Origin: Bradyrhizobium sp. CCGUVB4N
Lineage (GTDB): Bacteria > Pseudomonadota > Alphaproteobacteria > Rhizobiales > Xanthobacteraceae
Assembly (NCBI RefSeq): GCF_024199945.1
Contig: NZ_JANADP010000001.1
Span: 7,006,001 to 7,070,000, forward strand
Length of the DNA stretch: 64,000 nt
Direction of reading: 5' to 3'
Positions within the stretch are counted from its first letter, which is position 1. Every line of letters starts with the position of its first letter. The translations under genes were made by a program, and so were the position numbers. Positions 1 to 7,931 of this stretch are shown here, piece by piece. The notes below the pieces were generated by a model. The model was not told the DNA's origin, did no database searches, and worked only from the letters and a program-made list of their open reading frames with translations.

Positions 1-57
1 CTTCGATACGGTCAGGGCCGCGAGAAAAAGGGCGGCGAACAAGCGGGCGCGGCTCAT
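1..57 (-). CDS. N-terminus of a secreted protein, cut by the window edge
   Basis: An ATG at 57 on the minus strand opens a frame that runs off the left edge. The 19 visible residues, MSRARLFAALFLAALTVSK, have a basic start and a hydrophobic core, the shape of a Sec signal peptide. The product is therefore probably exported, but nothing about its function can be read. It is divergent from the acyl carrier protein gene, with about 220 bases between the two starts. Confidence 0.5.
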   Translation of the reverse strand, partial: MSRARLFAALFLAALTVSK

Positions 58-277
58 GCGAAAATCCCGTCACGCGCGTCAAACTGCAATTTTGGAAAGA
101 TAGGGGCGGTCGCCGCCCCTGTCGACCGCGGGAAATCGCGCCCGCTTGTGCACGAAATGAGCATCCGGCGACGCAGGAAAGCAACAGTCCCCAACCTTCA
201 ACGGCTGCGGCGTTTGGGCCAAATTGACAACCTTGAGGTCGCCCGTATTGTCGTTCTGAGTATTTCTGGGAAATGAC

Positions 278-532
278 ATGACACGCGAGCAGATTTCGGA
301 TTTCTGCGTTATTGCGCTAGCCAATATCCTGAGAATCTCCAGGGACCGCGTCGACACCGGCACGAAATTCAGCCGGCTCGGCATCGATTCGGCGATGCTC
401 GTCTACCTCATGATGGAACTCGAGGAGAAGCTCGACCTCGAACTGTCGACGGACGACTTCTACGACCACCCTACGGTTGAGGCGCTGTCGCGATTTCTCG
501 CCGACAAGCGCGCGCTCCGCTCCGCCGCCTGA
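278..532 (+). CDS. Free-standing acyl carrier protein
   Basis: This 84-residue protein is a single phosphopantetheine-binding domain. The motif LGIDSAML places the predicted 4'-phosphopantetheine attachment Ser at residue 38, followed by the usual acidic helix (MMELEEKLDLEL) and a DHPTVEALSRFL ending. This style is closer to the carrier domains that partner fatty acyl-AMP ligases and polyketide synthases than to housekeeping AcpP. The fatty acyl-AMP ligase gene starts 23 bases downstream on the same strand, so co-transcription and direct acyl loading by that ligase are likely. The role as acyl donor to the convergent MBOAT protein is inferred from context. Confidence 0.88.
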   Translation: MTREQISDFCVIALANILRISRDRVDTGTKFSRLGIDSAMLVYLMMELEEKLDLELSTDDFYDHPTVEALSRFLADKRALRSAA

Positions 533-555
533 GGGCGGCTGAAGCCGGCGCCCCC

Positions 556-2256
556 GTGGACAACCACCGCTCGCTCGTGGCGCTCCTGGCCCGGCGCGCG
601 GCGGAGCAGGCTGACGATCGCGCCTATGTCTTCGTCTCCGATCGCGGGACGGAGGAAGCCTCCCTCACCTTCCGCCAATTGCATGATGCCGCGCGCGCCC
701 TCGCCGCGCGCCTGACCGCGACCGCCCAGCCCGGAGACCGTGCAATCCTGGTGTTTCCGCCGGGCATCGAATTCATGGTGGCGTTCTTCGGCTGCCTGAT
801 CGCCGGCGTGATCGCCGTCCCGATGATGATGCCGCGGCGGAACAGCGCCCGCGATGCCAGCGCCGCGATCCTCGCCAATTGCACGCCGGCGCTCGCGCTG
901 ACCACTTCGGCCTTCGCCCTGCGCGGCGATCTGCGGGAACGCTTTGCGCAGGAGAACATCCGGTGGATCGAAGTCGATCTCACCGAAGCGGCCGACGCCA
1001 CGGTCGAGCAGCAAGAGCCTACTCCCGACGACATCGCGTTCCTGCAATACACCTCCGGCTCGACCTCCGAGCCGAAAGGCGTGATGGTCAGCCACGCCAA
1101 TCTGCTCGCCAATCTCGAGATGATCCGGATTGCGCTCGGCAACACCAGGCAATCGACCTATGTCAACTGGGTGCCGCTCTATCACGACATGGGGCTGATC
1201 CTGAACGCGTTGCAGGCGCTCTATGTCGGCGCGACCTGCGTGCTGATGGCGCCGAACGCGTTCATGCAGCGGCCACTCGGCTGGTTGCGCGCGATCTCGC
1301 ATTATCGTGCGGAGGTCGCCTGCGGCCCCAATTTCGGCTTCGACCTCTGCGTCAGCCGCTATCGCGCCGACCAGATGGAGGGCGTGGACCTGTCCTCGCT
1401 CAGGATCGCGCTCAACGGCGCCGAGCCGGTGCGCGCCGACACCATCGCGCGCTTCATCGAAACCTTTGCGCCGCACGGCTTCGACGCGCGCGCGATGTAT
1501 CCCGCCTATGGCATGGCGGAGGCGACGCTCCTGATTTCCGGCGGAACGCGCGGCGGTCGCCACGTCGCACGCCATGTCAGCCGCGCCGCGCTTCAGGCGC
1601 ATGTGGCCAAGCCGCCTGCCGATCCGGGCGACGCGCAACTCGTCGTCGGTTGCGGCCGCGCGCTGACCGGCGAGCAGATCGCCATTGTCGACCCCGAACA
1701 CCGTGTGCGGCTCCCGGCCGACCATATCGGTGAAATCTGGGTCAGCGGCGCCAATGTCGCCCGCGCCTATTGGCGCAACGATGCGGCGACGCGCGAAGAG
1801 CTCAATGCGGAGATCGCGGGCGAGGATGGTCGATGGCTCCGCACCGGCGATCTCGGCTTCCTCGATCATGCGGGCGAATTGTTCGTCACCGGCCGGATCA
1901 AGGATCTCATCATCATCCGCGGCATCAATCACTATCCGCAGGACATCGAGCGCACGGTGCAGTCGCAGGACGGCGCCTTGCGCGAGAACTGCGGCGCGGC
2001 CTTTTCGGTGCCGGACGAACATGGCGAGGAAAGTCTCGTCATCGTCCAGGAGGTCGAGCGCACCGCCCGTCACACCATCGACACCGCCGAGATCAAGGGG
2101 CAGATTCGCGAGGCCATCGCCGACAGCCACGAGATCTCCGCGCGACACATCGCGCTGATCCGTCCCGGCGCGTTGCCAAAAACCACCAGCGGCAAGATCC
2201 AGCGCAAGCTTGCGCGCAGACTCTGGCTCGACGGCGGGTTCGAGGAAGTCGGCTGA
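556..2256 (+). CDS. Fatty acyl-AMP ligase (FAAL family)
   Basis: This 566-residue adenylate-forming enzyme probably activates a fatty acid as acyl-AMP and passes it to the carrier protein encoded just upstream. The adenylation core is visible: the P-loop TSGSTSEPKG at 166-175, the FAAL-type NWVPLYHDMGLI at 204-215, NGAEPVR further on, RTGDLGFL, and the C-terminal RGINHYPQDIE that is characteristic of FAAL enzymes rather than acyl-CoA synthetases. The GKIQRK segment near the end carries the C-terminal catalytic Lys. The start is GTG at 556; no nearby ATG would keep the conserved N-terminus. Its stop lies 6 bases from the stop of the convergent SGNH-like gene. Family assignment is strong, but chain length and final product are unknown. 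Confidence 0.9.
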   Translation: MDNHRSLVALLARRAAEQADDRAYVFVSDRGTEEASLTFRQLHDAARALAARLTATAQPGDRAILVFPPGIEFMVAFFGCLIAGVIAVPMMMPRRNSARDASAAILANCTPALALTTSAFALRGDLRERFAQENIRWIEVDLTEAADATVEQQEPTPDDIAFLQYTSGSTSEPKGVMVSHANLLANLEMIRIALGNTRQSTYVNWVPLYHDMGLILNALQALYVGATCVLMAPNAFMQRPLGWLRAISHYRAEVACGPNFGFDLCVSRYRADQMEGVDLSSLRIALNGAEPVRADTIARFIETFAPHGFDARAMYPAYGMAEATLLISGGTRGGRHVARHVSRAALQAHVAKPPADPGDAQLVVGCGRALTGEQIAIVDPEHRVRLPADHIGEIWVSGANVARAYWRNDAATREELNAEIAGEDGRWLRTGDLGFLDHAGELFVTGRIKDLIIIRGINHYPQDIERTVQSQDGALRENCGAAFSVPDEHGEESLVIVQEVERTARHTIDTAEIKGQIREAIADSHEISARHIALIRPGALPKTTSGKIQRKLARRLWLDGGFEEVG

Positions 2257-2262
2257 GCCGGC

Positions 2263-3267
2263 TCAGAAATCGATCTTCGCGCTCTCGCCATCGCGCAGGC
2301 TCGCGATAATGCCTTGCTCGATCCTGCGCGCGAGTTTCGGGCGATAGTGGATGAAATCCACGAAGTTATCGCGGTCGCGGGTCAGCGCGTTGTCGACGCG
2401 ATAGCTGATGAAATTGCTGCGCGCGCGCCCTGCAATGACGGCTTTCAGCGCGGCATCGCAAGCGCCGCGCTCCAGCGCCAAATCCGTGCCTGATATCGGC
2501 ACGGTGGCCGCGAAAGTCGGCGGCACGATGATGACGATGGGTACGTCGGCCTGCAGCTTCCGGACGACGTCCTGCAGGGCGCTGATCTCGGGAAACGCCG
2601 CTCGCGCCGAGACAGCAGGTACAGGGTCTCGCGGCGCGTTAGCCTCCTTGAATTGGCCGGGCGGCCAGATGTCCTCATAGCTGACAAAGCCGTCCGGATT
2701 CATCCGCTGCCGCCAGCCGAGGCCGATCCCGAGCCGCTGAAAGGCCTGCTCGATCGCCTGCCAGGAGATCAGCCGCACCGCGTAGGTGACGACACTCGTG
2801 TCGTAGAGCCAATAGGGAAACGGAGCACCCTCCTCTTTCGGCCGCGCATGCACACACCAGCCGGGGTCGGCAGCAATCACCAGCGCGCCAACCTGCTTGT
2901 GATTGCGCAGGAAGAAGTCGAGCACTGCGAGCTGCTCGCGCGGAGCCGAGCCGGTGGTGTAGAGCTGCACGAAGCGCAGGCTTGTTGCGCGGGACAATGC
3001 CTCAGGCTCGATCATCTGCGCCGTCGAGTTGCCGAGGATGGCGGCGTTGAAATTCGGGTCTCTGGCGCGGCTCGCAGCCGTGATCTGGGTGAGACGATTG
3101 TCGACGCCGTCGATGCCCAGCAGGCCGAGCTTGCCGCTGTCATAGGGATCGACGACGACCATCAGCGCCAGCACCAGCATGGCCGCGCCGATCAGCGTGC
3201 CCATGCAGGCAGCAAGGCTCCTCCCCCAGCGGGGATCGGTGTCAGAACTTGAAGTAGACGAATTCAT
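2263..3267 (-). CDS. Membrane-anchored SGNH/GDSL-like protein paired with MBOAT
   Basis: From the chosen ATG at 3267 the protein is 334 residues. It has one N-terminal membrane segment (about 19-40) and a periplasmic domain. The block AILGNSTAQMIEPEAL puts a candidate nucleophile Ser near residue 81. The C-terminal VDFIHYRP supplies the Asp-x-x-His pair (D304, H307) expected of an SGNH-type catalytic triad. DltD and the AlgJ/AlgX proteins play this part beside MBOAT acyltransferases. An upstream ATG at 3330 would add 21 atypical residues inside the MBOAT gene, so the later start, which overlaps that gene by 26 bases, is preferred. It probably acts with the MBOAT protein in outer-face acyl transfer; the acceptor is not known. 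Confidence 0.72.
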   Translation of the reverse strand: MNSSTSSSDTDPRWGRSLAACMGTLIGAAMLVLALMVVVDPYDSGKLGLLGIDGVDNRLTQITAASRARDPNFNAAILGNSTAQMIEPEALSRATSLRFVQLYTTGSAPREQLAVLDFFLRNHKQVGALVIAADPGWCVHARPKEEGAPFPYWLYDTSVVTYAVRLISWQAIEQAFQRLGIGLGWRQRMNPDGFVSYEDIWPPGQFKEANAPRDPVPAVSARAAFPEISALQDVVRKLQADVPIVIIVPPTFAATVPISGTDLALERGACDAALKAVIAGRARSNFISYRVDNALTRDRDNFVDFIHYRPKLARRIEQGIIASLRDGESAKIDF

Positions 3268-4624
3268 GGAGATCCCGACCACCCATGTGGAGCAGCAACG
3301 CGAAAAGACTGAGACCGAGAACGCCCGCAAGGACAGGACTCGGACGGCGCGTGAAGACCGCGACGATGTCCTGGCTCGCCGGCAACAGGAAGGCGAACAA
3401 CGGCGCCACGATCAGCGGCCAGAGGTGCTGCCCGCGCGCGAGCGGCAGCGGCTGGGCGAGCCCGGCGAAGACATGCCAGGCGGCCTCGACCGAGCCGGCG
3501 CGAAAGATCACGCCGGTCGCCAGCACAAACAGCACGGTGAGCGCCCAGCCGAGCCATGATGGAAAGTGTGGACCATAGCGCCGCCAGAGTGAACAAACGA
3601 CCTGCGCAACACCGTGCAGCACGCCCCACAGCACAAAAGCCCAGCTCGCGCCATGCCACAAGCCGCACAACGCCATGGTGATCAGCATTGCGCCGAAGAA
3701 CTGCACCGGCAGAAAGCGCCGCGGCAGGATGCGCAGATTGACCAGTGGATAGAACACGTAATCGCGCAGGAACAACATCAGCGTGATGTGCCAACGCTGC
3801 CAGAAATCCTGGATGTTGGTCGAGCGCAGCGGCGCATTGAAATTATACGGCAGTTGCACGCCGAACAGCAGCCCAAGGCCGATCGCGATGTCGGAATAGC
3901 CGGAGAAGTCGAACAGGATCTGGAACGAGAAGCAGAAAGCGAGCCAGGCATCGCCGCTTGCAAGTGGACCGCTCGCTGCCTGCGTATAGATCGGATCGAG
4001 CAGATGCGCGATGCTGTCGGCGATCACGACCTTCTGGAACAGGCCGATCGCGATGAAGCAGATTGCGATGCAGAACTGACGCTGCCAGCCCGGCACATAG
4101 ACCTGTCTGCCGAACTGATGCATCACCTCCGACCAGCGCGCCAGCGGGCCGGCGATCGCCTGCGGAAAGAAGGCGATGTAGAGCGCATAGCGATCGAGCG
4201 CGTAGAGCGGCGCCTTGCCGCGCTTGAGATCGACCAGATACATGATGTGGTGGAAGGTGAAGAAAGAGATGCCGAGCGGCAACCCGATGTCGAGCATCGG
4301 CAACGTGGCGCCCAGCACATGTCCGAGATTGGCGAGGATGAAGTTGGCGTATTTGAACAGCGCCAGCACGCCGATATCGAGCGCGATGACAAGCGTCAGC
4401 ACCAGCTTCCACTTCACCCGACCATAGGCGACCGAAGCGAGCCAGTTGATGACGATCGAGGCGACCAGGAGCAGGATGAAGGACGGACTGCCCCAGGCGT
4501 AGAAGGCCAGCGACAACGCCACCTGCGCGCCGATACGCAGATGCGGGTAGGGATCGACCAGGCGGTAGATCAGCAATGCCGCCGGCAGGAAGACCAGGAG
4601 GAAGGGGTAGTCGTTGAACAGCAT
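3242..4624 (-). CDS. MBOAT-family O-acyltransferase (AlgI/DltB-like)
   Basis: This 460-residue polytopic membrane protein has the AlgI/DltB layout. It contains FFPQAIAGPLARW (about 153-164), DFSGYSDIAIGLGLLFG (about 239-255), DFWQRWHITL with His279, and GLWHGASWAF with the invariant catalytic His at 324. MBOAT proteins move an acyl group from a thioester donor across the membrane to a hydroxyl acceptor. The gene overlaps the downstream SGNH-like gene by 26 bases, so the pair is translationally linked. It lies 38 bases downstream of the desaturase. A carrier-bound fatty acyl chain from the convergent ligase/carrier pair is the obvious candidate donor, by analogy with DltB and DltC. The acceptor cannot be told from sequence. 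Confidence 0.88.
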   Translation of the reverse strand: MLFNDYPFLLVFLPAALLIYRLVDPYPHLRIGAQVALSLAFYAWGSPSFILLLVASIVINWLASVAYGRVKWKLVLTLVIALDIGVLALFKYANFILANLGHVLGATLPMLDIGLPLGISFFTFHHIMYLVDLKRGKAPLYALDRYALYIAFFPQAIAGPLARWSEVMHQFGRQVYVPGWQRQFCIAICFIAIGLFQKVVIADSIAHLLDPIYTQAASGPLASGDAWLAFCFSFQILFDFSGYSDIAIGLGLLFGVQLPYNFNAPLRSTNIQDFWQRWHITLMLFLRDYVFYPLVNLRILPRRFLPVQFFGAMLITMALCGLWHGASWAFVLWGVLHGVAQVVCSLWRRYGPHFPSWLGWALTVLFVLATGVIFRAGSVEAAWHVFAGLAQPLPLARGQHLWPLIVAPLFAFLLPASQDIVAVFTRRPSPVLAGVLGLSLFALLLHMGGRDLHEFVYFKF

Positions 4625-4662
4625 CGGTTCAGCGCTGCGCCGTCATCGCCGGATGCCGATCC

Positions 4663-5571
4663 TTAGCCCGTTTCCAGATCGGGCTCTGCATCGCCCGGCT
4701 GCCGCAGCATGCGCCGGGCGATCTTCTCCTCGCTCGGCACCTTGACGTCCCAGGCGAGCCCGAGCGCCTCCAGCGCGCGGATAAAGATGAAGCCGGGATC
4801 GAACTCGAACCAGCGCAGCCCGAACGCCGCCGAATACGGGAAGGCGTGATGGTTGTTGTGCCAGCCCTCGCCCCAGGCGAGCCACGCCATCACCCCGAGA
4901 TTGCGGCTGTTGTCGTCGCGGGTGACGAAGGGCTGCGCGCCGAACGTGTGCATGATGGAGTTGATGGCGGACATGGTCTGCTCGACCACCAACATGCGCA
5001 CCACGCCGCCCCACAGCAGGCCCGTCAGCGCGCCCCACGGGCTCATTGTGGCCAAGCCACCGATCGCGGCCGGGAGCAGCAGGCCGAGCGCGACCCAGCT
5101 GTGATAGTAGCTGTTGACCGCGACCAGGGTGCGGTTGGCCATCAGATCCGGCACGTAAAGGGCGACGTTGGGATAGTCGTGCGCGATCATCCAGGTCAGA
5201 TGCGCGTGCAGGAAGCCGCGCAGGCGACCGAGCAGACCGTCGCCATGCAGACGCGGCGAATGCAGATCGCCGTCGTGGTCGGACAGTTCGTGGTGCCGGC
5301 GATGCATCGCCGCCCAGGACAGCATCGGGCCGCGGCCCGCCATCGATCCCATTACGATCAGGATCGCGCTCATCGCGGTCGAGGTGGCAAAGGCGCGGTG
5401 GGTGAAGAGGCGGTGATAGCCCACGGTCAGCCCAAGCCCGGTGATCAGCCAGAAACCGAAGAACAGGCTGAGCTCAACGACGCCGATCGGACGGTAGAAC
5501 AGGAGGCCCAGCGCAACCAAGGTGCCGACAAAGGGCAAAACGTCGAAAATGATGAAATGCCGCCGCTGCAT
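4663..5571 (-). CDS. Acyl-CoA/acyl-lipid desaturase (delta-9 type)
   Basis: From ATG 5571 the product is 302 residues, a membrane di-iron desaturase of the stearoyl-CoA desaturase type. The three His boxes are intact: HRLFTH (53-58), HRRHH (90-94) and HNNHH (238-242). Hydrophobic pairs flank them, starting with IIFDVLPFVGTLVALGLLF. It introduces a double bond into a fatty acyl chain. A GTG at 5622 is an alternative start that would add 17 basic residues. The frame stays open to 5925, but that stretch is unlike a desaturase N-terminus. The gene heads the leftward set desaturase-MBOAT-SGNH, which suggests that an unsaturated acyl group is what the set handles. Confidence 0.85.
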   Translation of the reverse strand: MQRRHFIIFDVLPFVGTLVALGLLFYRPIGVVELSLFFGFWLITGLGLTVGYHRLFTHRAFATSTAMSAILIVMGSMAGRGPMLSWAAMHRRHHELSDHDGDLHSPRLHGDGLLGRLRGFLHAHLTWMIAHDYPNVALYVPDLMANRTLVAVNSYYHSWVALGLLLPAAIGGLATMSPWGALTGLLWGGVVRMLVVEQTMSAINSIMHTFGAQPFVTRDDNSRNLGVMAWLAWGEGWHNNHHAFPYSAAFGLRWFEFDPGFIFIRALEALGLAWDVKVPSEEKIARRMLRQPGDAEPDLETG

Positions 5572-5942
5572 CTTGTGAAAATGCCGGCTGCGAATGATGC
5601 GGTGATCGCGTTTCTGTTGCACGGGCGGGATTCCAAAGGCGCCAAGACTACATACAAGCCGGGCGATCGCAACCCAAGCCGCCGCCCGAGGTTTCAACAG
5701 GTCCCGCCCGCGGGGCTGCGGCGCCAGGTCACGCCCAAAAGCGGTCGATTCCCTCACTTTTGCGAGAGAATCAGCCGCTTCAGCCACCCCGGCGGGGCCG
5801 GTCATCCAGCTGTAAAAAGCCCGCAATACCGTCCGCCCATTCGTTGAGCATGGACACCCGGCGGGGCGCTGCGCCCGGCATCGCGGCAGGCGCAGCACCG
5901 GTTCCCGCCCGCGCGATTTGAACACCGGATGCGGAGACTGTC
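5572..5942. other. Divergent promoter region without a supported gene
   Basis: About 370 bases separate the desaturase start from the rightward hydrolase. Open frames cross it on both strands, but none has a credible start, ribosome site or recognisable protein. Its 3' part presumably carries the hydrolase promoter and its 5' part that of the desaturase operon. No clear operator or hairpin was found. Confidence 0.4.
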
Positions 5943-6800
5943 ATGAAGAGAGGCATCGCCGTTTTCGCCTCAGCCGCAGCGCTGATGGGCATCTTCTATT
6001 TCAGTGCAGGCAAATGGGCCATCCATCACAGCACAGTCGCGCTCGCCGACATCTTGCGCGACGACCGCGATGTCACCGTGGAGGTGTCGGTCCGCCGCGA
6101 CCGCGAGATGGAAGCGATGGCTGAAATGATCGAGTTGCCGGTCGTGATCCTCAGCCACGGCAACACGGTCAAGCATACCGAATATTCGTTCCTCACCAAC
6201 ACATTCGCCGCCCGCGGCTATCTGGTCGTCAGCATCCAGCACGATCTGTCGACCGACGATCCGATGGTGACGAAGGCTGGCGAGGAATATGTCGGTCGCC
6301 GCTCGCAATACAACCGAGGCATCGCCAACATCCTGTTCACGATCGACGCGCTCAAGAAGGTGTATCCGAACGCGGATTACCGCCATCTGACGCTGGTCGG
6401 ACACTCCAACGGCGGCGACATCTCGATGTACTTCGCCAAGCTGCACCCGGAGCTGGTGAAGAAGGTGGTCACGCTCGACAATCTGCGCGTCCCCTTCGTC
6501 ACCGACGGCAGGGTCAAGATCCTGTCCTTCCGCTCGAAGGATCCGCAATTCAAGGCCGATCCCGGCGTCGTTCCAGACGATGAAACCTGCGCCAAGGCGG
6601 GCATCCAGGTGGTCCGGACCGAATTCCAGCACAACGATCTCAGCGACCGCGGCTCGGACCAGGTCAAGGGCTTCATCGGCAGCACGGTCGACGATTTCCT
6701 GAACGACCTGGGCGAGGACGACAGCCCGTTCAACATGCCGCGCCCGTCGAAGCCTCATCCCACCATCGACCAGCTTGCGGCCTCCGTGCCCGACCGCTGA
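5943..6800 (+). CDS. Exported alpha/beta-hydrolase-fold protein
   Basis: The 285-residue product starts with a signal-peptide or anchor segment (about 1-22, MKRGIAVFASAAALMGIFYF). The alpha/beta-hydrolase signature follows: VVILSHGN near 67-74 (oxyanion strand) and the nucleophile elbow GHSNGG at 153-158 with Ser155. A candidate acid is in VVTLDNLRVPF, and a His in EFQHNDLSD could complete the triad. It resembles platelet-activating-factor acetylhydrolase-like and dienelactone-hydrolase-like esterases, so an ester-bond hydrolase acting outside the cytoplasm is likely; the substrate is unknown. It lies next to the acyl-transfer genes and the phosphodiesterase, a lipid-themed neighbourhood, but has its own upstream region. 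Confidence 0.75.
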   Translation: MKRGIAVFASAAALMGIFYFSAGKWAIHHSTVALADILRDDRDVTVEVSVRRDREMEAMAEMIELPVVILSHGNTVKHTEYSFLTNTFAARGYLVVSIQHDLSTDDPMVTKAGEEYVGRRSQYNRGIANILFTIDALKKVYPNADYRHLTLVGHSNGGDISMYFAKLHPELVKKVVTLDNLRVPFVTDGRVKILSFRSKDPQFKADPGVVPDDETCAKAGIQVVRTEFQHNDLSDRGSDQVKGFIGSTVDDFLNDLGEDDSPFNMPRPSKPHPTIDQLAASVPDR

Positions 6801-6937
6801 ACGCTGCGGCCTCTCGCGCATTTTCCGCCTCGCCCCGACGTGCCGCCCCCTGCCCGGTGGACGGCGCGGCCGATGCCGATTATTGATCGATCCGGCCTTG
6901 CGGCGGTAGCCGCCATCCCTCTTGCCCGGCGCGGTTC

Positions 6938-7924
6938 ATGATGTCATTCCGTCTTGCGCTACTCCTCGGCACGATCTGTCTTCTCGGTGCAGGAAAAGCC
7001 ATGGCCTTCGACCTCGAGGCGCATCGCGGCGGGCGGGCGCTGATGCCGGAAAACACCCTGCCGGCCTTTGCCAATGCGCTCTCGATGGGCGTGGACACGC
7101 TTGAGCTCGACGTCGGCGTGACCGCCGACGGCGAGGTCGTCGTGTCGCATGAGCGGGGACTCAATCCCGATCTCGCGCGCGACGCCAACGGCGCCTATGT
7201 CGCGGCGCCCGGCACGCCTTTCGTGAAGCTTCGGTTCGCCGATGTCAGGACCTACGACGTTGGCCAGATCCGGCCCGATAGCGCCTACGCAAAACAGTTT
7301 CCCGACCAGCACGCGGTGCCGGGGACCCGCATTCCGACGCTCAAGGAGCTGTTCGCGCTGGTGCGCAAATCCGGCAACGAGCGCGTGCGCTTCAATATCG
7401 AGACCAAGATCGATCCGGATCATCCGGATCAATCGCTGGAGCCGCAGGCCTTCGTCGCAAAGCTGCTCGGAGTGATCGCGGCCGAGAAATTTTCCGACCG
7501 CGTCATGATCCAGTCGTTCGACTGGCGGACCCTGCTGCTGGTCCAGCAGCAGGCCCCGACAGTTCCGACCGTGTATCTGACGCTGCAGCGCGGCTCGGCA
7601 CCGACCATCGCGCTCGACAAGGCCACCAGCTGGACGGCGGGTTACAGCCCGGCCGATCACGGTGGCTCCCTGCCGCGCACGATCAAGGCCGCGGGTGGCA
7701 CGGTGTGGTCGCCCTATTTCGGCGACGTGACCGCGGCGCTCGTCACCGAAGCCCATACGCTGGGGTTGCGCGTCGTGGTCTGGACCGTCAACAAGCCCGA
7801 CGACATGGCGCGGATGATCGAGATCGGCGTCGACGGCATCATCTCGGACCGGCCCGACTTGTTGCGGCAGGTCGCCGGCGACAAGGGACTTGCGCTGCCG
7901 GCGGGCACGGCGGTCCAGCCGTAG
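6938..7924 (+). CDS. Periplasmic glycerophosphodiester phosphodiesterase
   Basis: This 328-residue GDPD-family enzyme has an N-terminal signal peptide (RLALLLGTICLLGAGKAMAF). It hydrolyses glycerophosphodiesters from deacylated phospholipids to glycerol-3-phosphate and an alcohol. The catalytic framework is clear: EAHRGG with His29-Arg30, PENT with Glu38, LELDVG with Glu56 and Asp58 as metal ligands, and VVSHE with His71. The length and the C-terminal VWTVNKPDDMARMIEIGVDG strand-helix are typical of the periplasmic GlpQ/UgpQ-like group. It ends 7 bases from the stop of the convergent fused spermidine-synthase gene. I do not assign a gene symbol because GlpQ and UgpQ cannot be separated by eye. 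Confidence 0.88.
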   Translation: MMSFRLALLLGTICLLGAGKAMAFDLEAHRGGRALMPENTLPAFANALSMGVDTLELDVGVTADGEVVVSHERGLNPDLARDANGAYVAAPGTPFVKLRFADVRTYDVGQIRPDSAYAKQFPDQHAVPGTRIPTLKELFALVRKSGNERVRFNIETKIDPDHPDQSLEPQAFVAKLLGVIAAEKFSDRVMIQSFDWRTLLLVQQQAPTVPTVYLTLQRGSAPTIALDKATSWTAGYSPADHGGSLPRTIKAAGGTVWSPYFGDVTAALVTEAHTLGLRVVVWTVNKPDDMARMIEIGVDGIISDRPDLLRQVAGDKGLALPAGTAVQP

Positions 7925-7931
7925 GAAACCG

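Noticed and set aside
460..2148. 562-residue frame on the minus strand across the fatty acyl-AMP ligase
   Set aside because: Arg/Ala/Asp-rich shadow of the real gene, no recognisable domain.
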